Shown here one piece after another: positions 24,245 to 32,802 of a stretch of DNA of 51,452 bases. The position numbers were made by a program, and so were the translations under genes. This DNA is from CAZECE01 sp964510525 (GTDB lineage: Bacteria; Pseudomonadota; Gammaproteobacteria; Pseudomonadales; JANQJO01). The stretch lies in NCBI GenBank assembly GCA_964510525.1, contig CAZECE010000043.1, positions 1-51,452 of the forward strand, written 5' to 3'. The notes beneath the pieces were generated by a model. The model searched no databases. It worked only from the letters and a program-made list of their open reading frames with translations, and had not been told where the DNA came from. The stretch's first letter is position 1; each line of letters opens with the position of its first letter.

Positions 24245-24792
24245 TCGTAAAAAAACTGTCTTTAGACGGCGCTTTAACGGTAAAACCCGAGATGCATGAA
24301 GACAGTCGAGGCGCATTCGGGCGTATTTTTTGCCAGTCATCCTTGTCAGAGCACGGGTGGCATTTTGAAGTGGCTCAAGTGAATCATTCGGTTAATGCGG
24401 TGGCCGGTACGGTGCGAGGGTTGCATTTTCAACATCCGCCGTATGCTGAAAAAAAAATGGTTAAGTGTATTAAAGGCTGTGTGTACGATGTGATTGTCGA
24501 TCTTCGCCAGCAATCGCCGACTTTTTTGCAGTGGGAAGCCGTTACCTTGTCTGCGGACAATCGATTGATGATAGGCATCCCACAGGGGTTTGCTCATGGT
24601 TTTCAGGTATTGGAATCGGGCTCTGAATTGCTGTATTTCCATTCCGATCCTTATGTTTCGGGCAGTGAAGGGGCTATTAAGTACGATGATCCGGCCATTG
24701 GTATTGAATGGCCGAGTCCGGTGAGCTTGGTGTCGGAGCGTGATCAACATCATTCTTATTTACCCGCTGATTTTAAGGGGTTGGTGGTATGA
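24241..24792 (+). CDS. dTDP-4-dehydrorhamnose 3,5-epimerase (RmlC)-like protein
   Basis: An RmlC-family cupin of 183 residues. The catalytic His is in VRGLHFQHPP, the following Asp is in YDVIVDLR, and the tyrosine region is ELLYFHSDPYV. GIPQGFAHGFQVL is a family hallmark. Because it is fused by a 4-base overlap to rfbG and the C-methyltransferase, its substrate is more likely a CDP-4-keto-6-deoxyhexose than a dTDP sugar. It may epimerise C3 or C5, or both, before or after methylation. Confidence 0.9.
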   Translation: MIVKKLSLDGALTVKPEMHEDSRGAFGRIFCQSSLSEHGWHFEVAQVNHSVNAVAGTVRGLHFQHPPYAEKKMVKCIKGCVYDVIVDLRQQSPTFLQWEAVTLSADNRLMIGIPQGFAHGFQVLESGSELLYFHSDPYVSGSEGAIKYDDPAIGIEWPSPVSLVSERDQHHSYLPADFKGLVV

Positions 24793-26018
24793 AGTGCCGT
24801 CACTGCAACACGCTGTTGGAACATCGATTTGTGGACTTGGGGCATGCTCCGCCGTCAAATGCTTATGTTGCTCAACAACAACTCAATGAGCCGGAGTTAT
24901 ATTTTCCGTTAAAGGTGTATGTATGTTCTGCTTGTTGGTTAGTACAGGTGGAGGATTATCAATCTTCTGGCAGTCTATTTACTGAGGATTACGCGTATTT
25001 TAGCTCCATGTCTGCTTCTTGGTTGCGTCATGCCAAAGATTACGTGGGCATGATAACCGAGAAATTGGGTTTAGATGCGTCTTCGCAAGTCATTGAAGTG
25101 GCCTCTAATGACGGTTATTTACTGCAATATTTTAATCAGAAAAACATCCCTTGTTTGGGGATCGAACCAACGGCCAGCACAGCCAAAGTGGCTCGCACCA
25201 AAGGGATTCAAACCTTAGAGGCTTTTTTCTCAATGGAATTGGCGCAACGCCTGGCTGATGAAGGCCGGCAGGCGGATTTGGTGTTGGGCAATAATGTGTT
25301 GGCGCATGTGCCTGAGATCGATGATTTTGTGATGGGTTTAGGGCGAGTTTTGAAAGAAACGGGCTCGATTACAATGGAGTTTCCGCACCTGTTGAATCTG
25401 ATTCAATGCACGCAATTCGATACTGTTTATCATGAACACTATGCTTACTTGTCTTTGCATGCCGTGGAAAATATTTTCCAAGAAGCGGGTTTGGGCATTT
25501 ATGATGTGGAAGAACTCCCAACCCATGGTGGGTCTTTGCGCATCTATGCTTGTCACGCGGCTTATCTCAAACGTCGCTATTCTGAACGGGTCTCCGCTGT
25601 ATTAGAAAAAGAAAAAGTGGCGGGCTTGCTCTCTTTGGATACATACCAGTGCTTTCAGAAGCACGTCGAGCAAATCAAGCTTGAGTTTTTGGGGTTTTTG
25701 CTGGAGCAAAAAAAACAAGGCAAACGAATAGCGGCTTATGGTGCTGCGGCCAAGGGCAATACCCTGTTGAATTATTGTGGTGTAAAACAACGGGATTTAA
25801 TTGATTATGTTGTGGATGCGGCGCCCTTAAAACAAGGGAAATACCTGCCTGGCAGTCATATTTCCATTGTTGAAGAAGACCAATTAAAAGCGACACAGCC
25901 GGATTTTGTGGTGCTTTTTCCCTGGAATCTGAGAGAAGAGCTCGTTGATCAGCTGCATTATATTCGGGAATGGGGAGGGCGCTTTGTGGTCGCCATTCCA
26001 AAGTTGGACATCTTTTAA
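24789..26018 (+). CDS. SAM-dependent sugar C-methyltransferase (TylCIII/NovU/TcaB9 type)
   Basis: The 409-residue enzyme has the three-part layout of 3-C-methyltransferases for keto-sugars: an N-terminal zinc knuckle (KCRHC and VCSAC), a SAM-binding core (VIEVASNDGYLLQYF near residue 101), and a C-terminal nucleotide-binding domain (IAAYGAAAKGNTLLNY near residue 317). The active-site stretch TVYHEHYAYLS, with the catalytic Glu-His pair known from TcaB9, is intact. It should place a methyl branch on the 4-keto sugar made by RfbG. It overlaps its neighbour by 4 bases and its stop abuts the SDR start. Confidence 0.9.
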   Translation: MKCRHCNTLLEHRFVDLGHAPPSNAYVAQQQLNEPELYFPLKVYVCSACWLVQVEDYQSSGSLFTEDYAYFSSMSASWLRHAKDYVGMITEKLGLDASSQVIEVASNDGYLLQYFNQKNIPCLGIEPTASTAKVARTKGIQTLEAFFSMELAQRLADEGRQADLVLGNNVLAHVPEIDDFVMGLGRVLKETGSITMEFPHLLNLIQCTQFDTVYHEHYAYLSLHAVENIFQEAGLGIYDVEELPTHGGSLRIYACHAAYLKRRYSERVSAVLEKEKVAGLLSLDTYQCFQKHVEQIKLEFLGFLLEQKKQGKRIAAYGAAAKGNTLLNYCGVKQRDLIDYVVDAAPLKQGKYLPGSHISIVEEDQLKATQPDFVVLFPWNLREELVDQLHYIREWGGRFVVAIPKLDIF

Positions 26019-26864
26019 ATGAAAAAAATCTTGATCACAGGTGCCAGCGGGTTTATTGGTCGAGCCTGTCTCGATCAGTTGGATCAAAATCAATTTGAAG
26101 TCCATGCGATTTCTAGAAAAGTAAACACGTCAAAAGACATTCACTGGCATCAGCTGGACCTCTTGAATCATGAGGCCTGTTGTCAGTTGGTTCGTAAACT
26201 CAAGCCGAGCCACTTATTGCATTGCGCCTGGGTTACGGATCATGGGGCCTATTGGCATTGCCCTACGAATTTAGACTGGGTGGCTGCCAGCCTGCATCTA
26301 TTGAGGGCATTTGCCGAATCCGGTGGGCAAAAAATTGTCGTAGCGGGTACCTGTGCTGAATACGATTGGAGTTTTGGGGTGTGTAATGAAGAACAAACCC
26401 CCTTGAACCCCTCGACACTTTATGGGGCCTCGAAAAATGCATTGCAGGGCATCTTGGAAAAATTTGCGATCGAAGCGCAGTTAGAATATGCCTGGGCGCG
26501 CTTGTTTTTTGTTTATGGGCCCTATGAGTATAAGCAGCGTTTAATTCCCTATGTGATCACCCGCTTGTTAAATCAGGCTGAAGTTTGTTGTTCTCATGGT
26601 GGTCAGTTAAGGGATTTTATTCATGTTCGAGATGCGGCCGCTATACTGGTGTCTTTGCTTGAGAGGGGATGCCGTGGGGTCTTCAATGTAGGTTCCGGTT
26701 TTCCCGTCAGTATCAGAGATGTTGTGTTGAAAATTAATGAGCTTTTCGATGGTCCGAGTGATATTGTTTTTTCAAATAACAAGTGCCGTTACTATCAGCC
26801 GATACACAAAAACTTCAAAAAAATGTTAATTATGAGTTTCAATATACGCTTTCTTCAGGTTTAG
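26019..26864 (+). CDS. NAD-dependent epimerase/dehydratase (sugar 4-ketoreductase), frameshifted near its 3' end
   Basis: An extended SDR with ILITGASGFIGRACLDQL at the start, a TCAEYDW active-site segment and YGASK (Tyr and Lys). Its place after the C-methyltransferase suggests it reduces the 4-keto group to finish the CDP-sugar, as abequose or paratose synthases do. The frame as read ends with unlike residues at 26864. One extra base in the A7 run at 26817-26823 would restore YTLSSGLEDAICWWREAL and a stop at 26897-26899, which is the normal end for this family (hydrophobic helix with the Trp-Trp pair). The product as read loses about 30 native residues. Confidence 0.85.
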   Translation: MKKILITGASGFIGRACLDQLDQNQFEVHAISRKVNTSKDIHWHQLDLLNHEACCQLVRKLKPSHLLHCAWVTDHGAYWHCPTNLDWVAASLHLLRAFAESGGQKIVVAGTCAEYDWSFGVCNEEQTPLNPSTLYGASKNALQGILEKFAIEAQLEYAWARLFFVYGPYEYKQRLIPYVITRLLNQAEVCCSHGGQLRDFIHVRDAAAILVSLLERGCRGVFNVGSGFPVSIRDVVLKINELFDGPSDIVFSNNKCRYYQPIHKNFKKMLIMSFNIRFLQV

Positions 26865-26941
26865 AGGACGCGATTTGTTGGTGGCGAGAGGCTTTGTGAT
26901 CTCACGTTTTTTAAGTGGATAGTTAGTTTTCTAGTATTGAT

Positions 26942-28132
26942 ATGCAAATACCGAATGACACGTTAGCTCGACACATTTTGAATAAAATTGTTGATACCAC
27001 GCCTCAATTTGGCCCAAGAAAAGTTGAAAAATCTTTGGCTCTCTATGGTGCTGGCGAGCTTGGCAAGTTGGCAGCCGATTTTTGCTCGCACGTGAATTTA
27101 GATATTGAATATGTGGCTGATCGTAAGGCGGACTTATATTTTGATGATCCAGTTTGGTCATCTCATCGCTTATTGTCTTTAGATCAAGTGTTGTCCTTAG
27201 GTAAAGATACGCCTGAGTTGCAACAAGACGTTATGCTGGCTAATTGTATCGCGACCCAGCCCCACTCATTGATCTCCGCTGAGTTAAAAAAGCAAGGATG
27301 GCAAGATGTTGTGCCGTTTTATGATATTGCGGAGGCCTATCAAGAGCAATATCCGCTTAAAAATGGTTGGTTTGCCGATGATTTGACTGATGAGGACCTG
27401 ACGGGTATGGAGTCGGTTTTGTGTCGGTGGCAGGATGATGTATCCCGGGCTCATCATTTGCAGTTTATTGCTTGGCACCGATTGCGAGAAGATTGGATAT
27501 TTGATGAGGCGCTAGTTGATACCTCGAATCGCTATTTTATTCCTGAGATTGTGTCAGTATTACATGAACAAGAAGTGTTTGTTGATGTGGGGGCTCATTT
27601 TGGATTCGTGAGTAAAAAGTTTGCTGATATCGTACAGCAACGATTTTCTAAAATTGTGATGATTGAACCGGATGCTCACAATGCTCACCAATTAAAACGG
27701 AATTTTGAGAGTAGCTTAAAAGAAAAGCAAAAGGTGCAGTTGATTGAAACCGCTGTCAGCCACAAAGCTGGGCAGGGTGCTTTTTATTCAGGTTTTAACT
27801 ATGCGAGTCAATTAGGGCGTTCGGGCGATCAGCAGGTTGAGATTCAGACGTTGGATCAACTGAATATTCCGGCAACTTTTATTAAAGTGCACTTGGAAGG
27901 CTGGGAAATGTTGGCGCTTAATGGGGCTCTAGAGACTATTAGGGAATACCGCCCTATAATTACCGCGACTTGTTATCATGATAAAAAAGGTCTTTGGAGC
28001 TTTCCTGCTCAGTTAATGGCCTTGTTACATGATTATCGTTTTCATTTTCGGCTGCATGCATGGATGGGTACTGGGGCGGTTGTTTATGGCATACCCAAAG
28101 AAAGGGGAAGAGGTTTGAATAATGAAAGCTAA
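26942..28132 (+). CDS. FkbM family methyltransferase with N-terminal Rossmann-like domain
   Basis: A 396-residue protein. Residues about 30-110 form a nucleotide-binding-like domain (LALYGAGELGKLAADF, then YVADRK). The C-terminal half is an FkbM methyltransferase: VFVDVGAHFGFVSKKFADI is SAM motif I, IVMIEPDAHNAHQL follows, and IKVHLEGWEMLALNGA is the FkbM hallmark. FkbM enzymes O-methylate sugars or polyketides. A similar domain pair occurs at 30330. It overlaps the radical SAM gene by 11 bases. The target is probably a hydroxyl of the island's glycan. Confidence 0.85.
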   Translation: MQIPNDTLARHILNKIVDTTPQFGPRKVEKSLALYGAGELGKLAADFCSHVNLDIEYVADRKADLYFDDPVWSSHRLLSLDQVLSLGKDTPELQQDVMLANCIATQPHSLISAELKKQGWQDVVPFYDIAEAYQEQYPLKNGWFADDLTDEDLTGMESVLCRWQDDVSRAHHLQFIAWHRLREDWIFDEALVDTSNRYFIPEIVSVLHEQEVFVDVGAHFGFVSKKFADIVQQRFSKIVMIEPDAHNAHQLKRNFESSLKEKQKVQLIETAVSHKAGQGAFYSGFNYASQLGRSGDQQVEIQTLDQLNIPATFIKVHLEGWEMLALNGALETIREYRPIITATCYHDKKGLWSFPAQLMALLHDYRFHFRLHAWMGTGAVVYGIPKERGRGLNNES

Positions 28133-29147
28133 ATTGCAATCGAAGTTATATTTGGATAAACGTTCTCGGCTTGAAGAAGTTATCCCACTCGAAACCCCTT
28201 ATTTGTTGTATTTAGATCCGGCCAGTACGTGCAATTTCCAGTGTTCTTTTTGCCCTACGCATTTGCAGGCAAGAAGCGCCAAAAAGGTAATGGACTACGA
28301 GTTGTTCACCAAAGTCATGGACGACTTAAATGAGTTTGATGAGCCTTTAAAGGTGCTTCGAATGAATAAAATTGGTGAGCCGCTGATCAATAAGCGCATG
28401 GTTGATATGGTGAAGTACGCCAGACAAAGTGGTCGGGTGTTACACATCGATACCACGACGAATGCCTCTTTGCTGAACCCAGAGATGATTACCGGCTTGA
28501 TTGATGCCGGTCTGGATCGTATGAACATTTCGATTGAGGGCGTCAATGAAGCTCAATACCTTGAAATAGCCAAAGCTCGGATTAACTTTGAAAACCTCGT
28601 GAATACCATTAAATGGTTGTATCAACATAAAAAGCAATGTGAAATTACGATCAAGGTTCCTGGAGAGTATTTATCAGATCAAGATAAACAGACTTTTTTT
28701 GATGTCTTTGGTGATCATTGTGATCGTATTTTTATTGAAGAACTGTCCCCCATTTGGCCTGAATTTGATGAAATGAATGGTTTGGGTCAATCGGACGCTG
28801 AAGCTGAACGCCAGGGGCAGTACAAACAAACCAACACAGAAAAAGAAATTTGCACTTATATTTTTTATGCGATGGTTATTAATGCCGATGGTACGGTCAG
28901 CGCTTGTTGCCCGGATTGGGATCAAAAATTGATAATTGGTAACAGTCGAACTCAGTCATTGAAAGAAATTTGGAATTCTAAAGCCATGAACGATTTAAGG
29001 CGGCTGCACTTGCAAATGCGGCGTCGTGAAAATCCGGTCTGTGGTGCTTGTGGTCACATTAAAACCAGTCAAGTGGATAATATTGATGACTATCACGACG
29101 TGTTAAGCAAAAAGTTTGAAGCGTATGAACAAAACTTGCCAAGCTGA
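28122..29147 (+). CDS. radical SAM/SPASM domain enzyme
   Basis: A 341-residue radical SAM protein. The [4Fe-4S] SAM cluster motif is Cys37-x3-Cys41-x2-Cys44 (STCNFQCSFC). The C-terminal SPASM-type segment contains EICTYIFYAMVINADGTVSA, then CC and VCGACGH, for auxiliary cluster binding. SPASM enzymes modify peptides or sugars by radical chemistry, for example oxidation or dehydration at carbon. Its paralogue lies at 33593-34603 on the other strand. Located among methyltransferases, it probably alters a sugar residue or a methyl donor target, but the reaction is unknown. Confidence 0.88.
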   Translation: MKAKLQSKLYLDKRSRLEEVIPLETPYLLYLDPASTCNFQCSFCPTHLQARSAKKVMDYELFTKVMDDLNEFDEPLKVLRMNKIGEPLINKRMVDMVKYARQSGRVLHIDTTTNASLLNPEMITGLIDAGLDRMNISIEGVNEAQYLEIAKARINFENLVNTIKWLYQHKKQCEITIKVPGEYLSDQDKQTFFDVFGDHCDRIFIEELSPIWPEFDEMNGLGQSDAEAERQGQYKQTNTEKEICTYIFYAMVINADGTVSACCPDWDQKLIIGNSRTQSLKEIWNSKAMNDLRRLHLQMRRRENPVCGACGHIKTSQVDNIDDYHDVLSKKFEAYEQNLPS

Positions 29148-30318
29148 ATCGGCTAAGGCTTCATGTCCGGCATGTAAACATGATGCGTCTTATTTGGGTT
29201 CTTGGCTTTACAGTGGCTTGAATGACTCTGTCTTTAATTACACTGCGTTCTATTTCAGCTGTAATTATTGTGGCATGTTGTTCATCGATAATATTACCGA
29301 AGACCAATTAACGGCGTTTTATTCCAACGAATGCGATTACGCTCAAAAAGACCACTTTGATGCCAACCATCCTAAAAACGTAAGCAAGTTTGAGCATTAT
29401 CATGCGGCTTTAGCGGGTCTTGAAGTAAGCGGGAAAACCATCAGTGATGTGGGTTGCGGTCGAGGCGGGTTCATTCGTTGGCTGGCACACCAGGACTCTA
29501 CTTTAGACTGTGTTGGGGTTGATATTGATCTGGCCAGTTTGCCCACAAAAGACTTTCAGGCTACTAATTTAAGGTTTGAAAATGGTTTTGTGAACAACCT
29601 GCCTTTTGAAAACGGCTCGGTTGATGTTATTACGTGTTTTCATGTTCTTGAGCATTTAAAGCACCTGGACAAAGCCTTGAGTGAAATTGCCCGAACGCTT
29701 AAAGATTCGGGGTATTTGTTGCTTGAAGTGCCTGATGCGGAGCGATATGAAGAGTTTCTAACAGGGCCAGATTATTGGTTTGCCATTCGTGAGCATATTA
29801 ACCACTTTACACCCGAAGCGCTCTCCTGTGCCCTGGAATCCGCCGGCTTTGAGATTTGCGAGATCAAAAGAGGGGTATTGCCAACTCCTGAGTTTGAATA
29901 TCCTTCTTTAATGATCATGGCAAAAAAAGCCAGTGTTGAACAAATGTCGTTTGAACACAAGCCTTTTAATAAATCGTCGTTACTTCCAGGTGTTTTCAAA
30001 AAGGCACAGTTGGCTCTTATTGAACAGGCAGATCGCATTAAGAATAGGGTGGGTGATTCTCAAACGGTGTTATGGGGGTGCTCAAACGAATTCTACAGTC
30101 TTGTGCCCCTGTTATTGAAGCACTCGATTGATGTGTTAATTTGTGACGCGAGTCGGAAGAAACAGCAAGCGCGTTATCAGCAATTACCTATACATGATCC
30201 CAAGCAGGCTCCAACGACGGGTAAGCTGGTGGTGGTGCCTTATTTGTATTCTGAGGTGATTTATAACGCTGCCATCCAGTTAGGTTGGCAGCCGGATGCT
30301 ATTTATTTGGTTAATTAA
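29125..30318 (+). CDS. class I SAM-dependent methyltransferase with zinc knuckle and C-terminal Rossmann-like domain
   Basis: A protein of about 397 residues. I place the start at ATG 29125; a TTG at 29116 would add three residues. The N-terminus carries CPAC and, later, CNYC, a probable zinc knuckle. SAM motif I is ISDVGCGRGGFIRWLA, followed by GVDIDLASL and ITCFHVLEHLKHLD. The last 100 residues (TVLWGCSNEFYSLVPLLL, then LICDAS) form a domain like those at the N-termini of the flanking FkbM proteins. The layout resembles the C-methyltransferase at 24789, so it may act on a nucleotide sugar. Confidence 0.85.
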   Translation: MNKTCQAESAKASCPACKHDASYLGSWLYSGLNDSVFNYTAFYFSCNYCGMLFIDNITEDQLTAFYSNECDYAQKDHFDANHPKNVSKFEHYHAALAGLEVSGKTISDVGCGRGGFIRWLAHQDSTLDCVGVDIDLASLPTKDFQATNLRFENGFVNNLPFENGSVDVITCFHVLEHLKHLDKALSEIARTLKDSGYLLLEVPDAERYEEFLTGPDYWFAIREHINHFTPEALSCALESAGFEICEIKRGVLPTPEFEYPSLMIMAKKASVEQMSFEHKPFNKSSLLPGVFKKAQLALIEQADRIKNRVGDSQTVLWGCSNEFYSLVPLLLKHSIDVLICDASRKKQQARYQQLPIHDPKQAPTTGKLVVVPYLYSEVIYNAAIQLGWQPDAIYLVN

Positions 30319-30329
30319 AGGCAACTCAC

Positions 30330-31445
30330 ATGCTACTTGAACAAAACAGCTTCGCAAACCTTGAACAGTACAGCTCTGCAAAAATAGACGCGTTGGTTGC
30401 GGAATCCCAAGACCTTTGTCAACGCATAGACCAGTCTTTTGATAATGGGTTAGTGCTTTATGGGGCGGGGTTTGTTGGCAAATGGGCGTTAAATTACATG
30501 CAAAGCTTAGGCGCTAATATTCCCCATTTTTATGACAGTGATCTGAATAAGGCTGGGTGTTTGATTGATGGTGTACCCATTAAAAATCCCGCGGATGGAA
30601 CGGCAGAGATCTCGGCCATGTTGGTTACCGCCCGACACGCATTTGCTCAGATTAAGGCGCAATTCGATTCAAGCAATATTCCCATTATGTCATTCGATGG
30701 TTATTTTATCGTAAAAAATTACGAACGATTGCGGCGTGTTCGTGATCAGTTTCTTCAAGATGACGTATCTGTAATGACCTTTAATGCGATTTTGTGGTCT
30801 TTATTGAATGGCTCTGAACAAGGGTGCAAGGATGTTTTGGTAAAAGACATGTATTTTGGGTTGAAGGATTTCAGTGGGAATTTTAATGAAACCTTTGTGG
30901 ATGCAGGTGCCTTTGTTGGGGATTCGGTAGAGCGATTCATTTGGGAAAACCTGGGCACCTTTAATCATTTGTATGCTTTTGAGCCGGGGGAAAAACAGTT
31001 TAAAGCCCTTCAAGTTCGCATGAAGCGACTTTGTGCTGAGTGGGCCATAGCGGAAGATAAAGTCAGTTTAATTGAAGCCGGTCTTGGGAAAGAAAATGGC
31101 ACGGCCAATTTTGCTTATTTAGATGACAGCCCTTTAAGGCATGCGCTTCATAACGACGAAGAGGCGGGAGACAGCGGCGCAAAAATTTATGCGTTAGATG
31201 ATTATTTGAATGGTAAGCCCGTCAGCCTAATCAAAGCGGATGTTGAAGGTATGGAAATGGATTTGTTAAGAGGGGCTCGAGCGACCATTGTGAAGCATCG
31301 TCCGAAATTAGCGCTTTGTGTGTACCATTACCCGGCTGACCTCTATGAAATTCCTGAATTTATAGATTCCTTGGGGTTGAACTACCGATTTGATTTGCGT
31401 CAGCATGCCCCTGTGATTGGTGATTACGTGCTCTATTGCTATTAA
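30330..31445 (+). CDS. FkbM family methyltransferase with N-terminal Rossmann-like domain (second copy)
   Basis: A 371-residue protein with the same order as the gene at 26942: a nucleotide-binding-like domain (LVLYGAGFVGKWALNYMQ, then HFYDSD, residues about 30-110) and a C-terminal FkbM domain (TFVDAGAFVGDSVERFIWEN; LYAFEPGEKQF; IKADVEGMEMDLLRGA). The two copies differ widely, so they probably methylate different positions. An AAAGG ribosome site precedes the ATG. The end overlaps the open frame of the next gene; with the preferred start there, the gap is 2 bases. Confidence 0.87.
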   Translation: MLLEQNSFANLEQYSSAKIDALVAESQDLCQRIDQSFDNGLVLYGAGFVGKWALNYMQSLGANIPHFYDSDLNKAGCLIDGVPIKNPADGTAEISAMLVTARHAFAQIKAQFDSSNIPIMSFDGYFIVKNYERLRRVRDQFLQDDVSVMTFNAILWSLLNGSEQGCKDVLVKDMYFGLKDFSGNFNETFVDAGAFVGDSVERFIWENLGTFNHLYAFEPGEKQFKALQVRMKRLCAEWAIAEDKVSLIEAGLGKENGTANFAYLDDSPLRHALHNDEEAGDSGAKIYALDDYLNGKPVSLIKADVEGMEMDLLRGARATIVKHRPKLALCVYHYPADLYEIPEFIDSLGLNYRFDLRQHAPVIGDYVLYCY

Positions 31446-31447
31446 GA

Positions 31448-32785
31448 ATGGGTAAGCCGACCGTTCTTCACATCACGCCTCACTTAGGGGGAGGCGTTGG
31501 CAGAGTGTTAACCGCTCTCTTAAAAGCATCTCAGTGTCAGTCTCATTATCACCATCGATTAGTGACCTTGGATGTGATTAACCCTGTCGCGAAACAAGCC
31601 TTAATAGATTCCGACATTCCTTTTGAACAGGTTGAAGTGGACCGGTTTGATCAATTATTGGAAGCCATTCAGTCGGCTGATATTGTGTTGGTGCATTGGT
31701 GGAACCACCCGCTATTAAACTATTTGATCATGGGGGTTGACTGGCCGGAGTGCCGATTGATTTTTTGGAGTCATGTTTCAGGTTTGCATCCTCCTTATGT
31801 GCTCGCTCAAAAATACTTTGAGTTTGCCGACCGGTTTGTTTTTACCACACCCCTTAGTTTGCAAGCGGATTATGTAAAACTCTTTATTGATCAGTACCGC
31901 CATAAAACCGAGGTGGTATGGTCTACAGGGGGGACGGAGCATGTGTGGAAGGCGGAACCTAAAGCACACCAAAAATTCACTGTCGGATACGTTGGTACGG
32001 TTGAGTACAGTAAAATACATGGTGACATTCTCGATATCTGTGAGCAGTTAGGCGATGAATGTGAGTTTGTTTTTTGCGGTGGAGACGGCCACTTGGCTTT
32101 GGCGCAAGCTTGCAAAGACAGAGGAATGGATGATTTTGTTACATTTTACGGTGTTGTCGACGATATTACCCCTTTTTTGGTGCAATTTGATGTCTTTGGT
32201 TATCCGTTAAACCCTTATCATTTTGGTACCTGTGATCAAAGCTTGGCGGAAGCCATGGCGTGTGGCATACCCCCTGTTGTGTTATCCAATCCCATGGAGC
32301 AGTCTATTGTGAGTCATCAAGAGACGGGGTTAGTGGCCAAGGATGTTACTGAATACGTAGAATACATTCGATTGCTTAAAAGTGATGCGCATTTGAGAGG
32401 TACGTTAGGCGCTGCAGCTAAACGATACGCGCGAACCGCTTTTAGTTTGGATGAGACTATTAGCAAATGGGAGGCGATCTTCGATCGAGTGGTTGATCAG
32501 CAAAAACATCGCCGTGTGTGGCCTCAAAATGGCGATGATCGTAATGGTGATAAGCCGCCTGAGGATTTTGCTGAATTGTTTTTAGAATCCATTGGCCCGT
32601 TCAAAGATACTTTTCTCAAGTATTGTCAGGCAAATGAGTGCACGGATGACGCCTTGATTCAGGTGTTTGAACAAAACCCGCTGTGGCGATCGCCGACGCG
32701 AGGTTCGGTGAATCATTACTTACATTTTTTTCCAAGTGATCTACGATTGCAGCAATGGAGCAAACGTTTTTCGATGTCCAGTTAA
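31448..32785 (+). CDS. glycosyltransferase family 1/4 (GT-B)
   Basis: A GT-B glycosyltransferase of about 445 residues. The start is set at ATG 31448 (MGKPTVLHITPHLGGGVGRV), since the glycine-rich acceptor-side loop then lies in its normal place; an in-frame TTG at 31436 adds four residues. The donor-binding signature is in the C-terminal half (DQSLAEAMACGIPPVVLSNP, near residues 272-291), with the conserved E of the EX7E motif. About 80 extra C-terminal residues follow the GT-B fold. The donor may be the CDP-sugar made upstream. Confidence 0.87.
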   Translation: MGKPTVLHITPHLGGGVGRVLTALLKASQCQSHYHHRLVTLDVINPVAKQALIDSDIPFEQVEVDRFDQLLEAIQSADIVLVHWWNHPLLNYLIMGVDWPECRLIFWSHVSGLHPPYVLAQKYFEFADRFVFTTPLSLQADYVKLFIDQYRHKTEVVWSTGGTEHVWKAEPKAHQKFTVGYVGTVEYSKIHGDILDICEQLGDECEFVFCGGDGHLALAQACKDRGMDDFVTFYGVVDDITPFLVQFDVFGYPLNPYHFGTCDQSLAEAMACGIPPVVLSNPMEQSIVSHQETGLVAKDVTEYVEYIRLLKSDAHLRGTLGAAAKRYARTAFSLDETISKWEAIFDRVVDQQKHRRVWPQNGDDRNGDKPPEDFAELFLESIGPFKDTFLKYCQANECTDDALIQVFEQNPLWRSPTRGSVNHYLHFFPSDLRLQQWSKRFSMSS

Positions 32786-32802
32786 TTGGTTAGGAGTAAC
32801 CC

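Noticed and set aside
24346..24753. 135-residue minus-strand open frame
   Set aside because: It lies wholly inside the RmlC-like gene, has no ribosome site and no recognisable family; a shadow frame.
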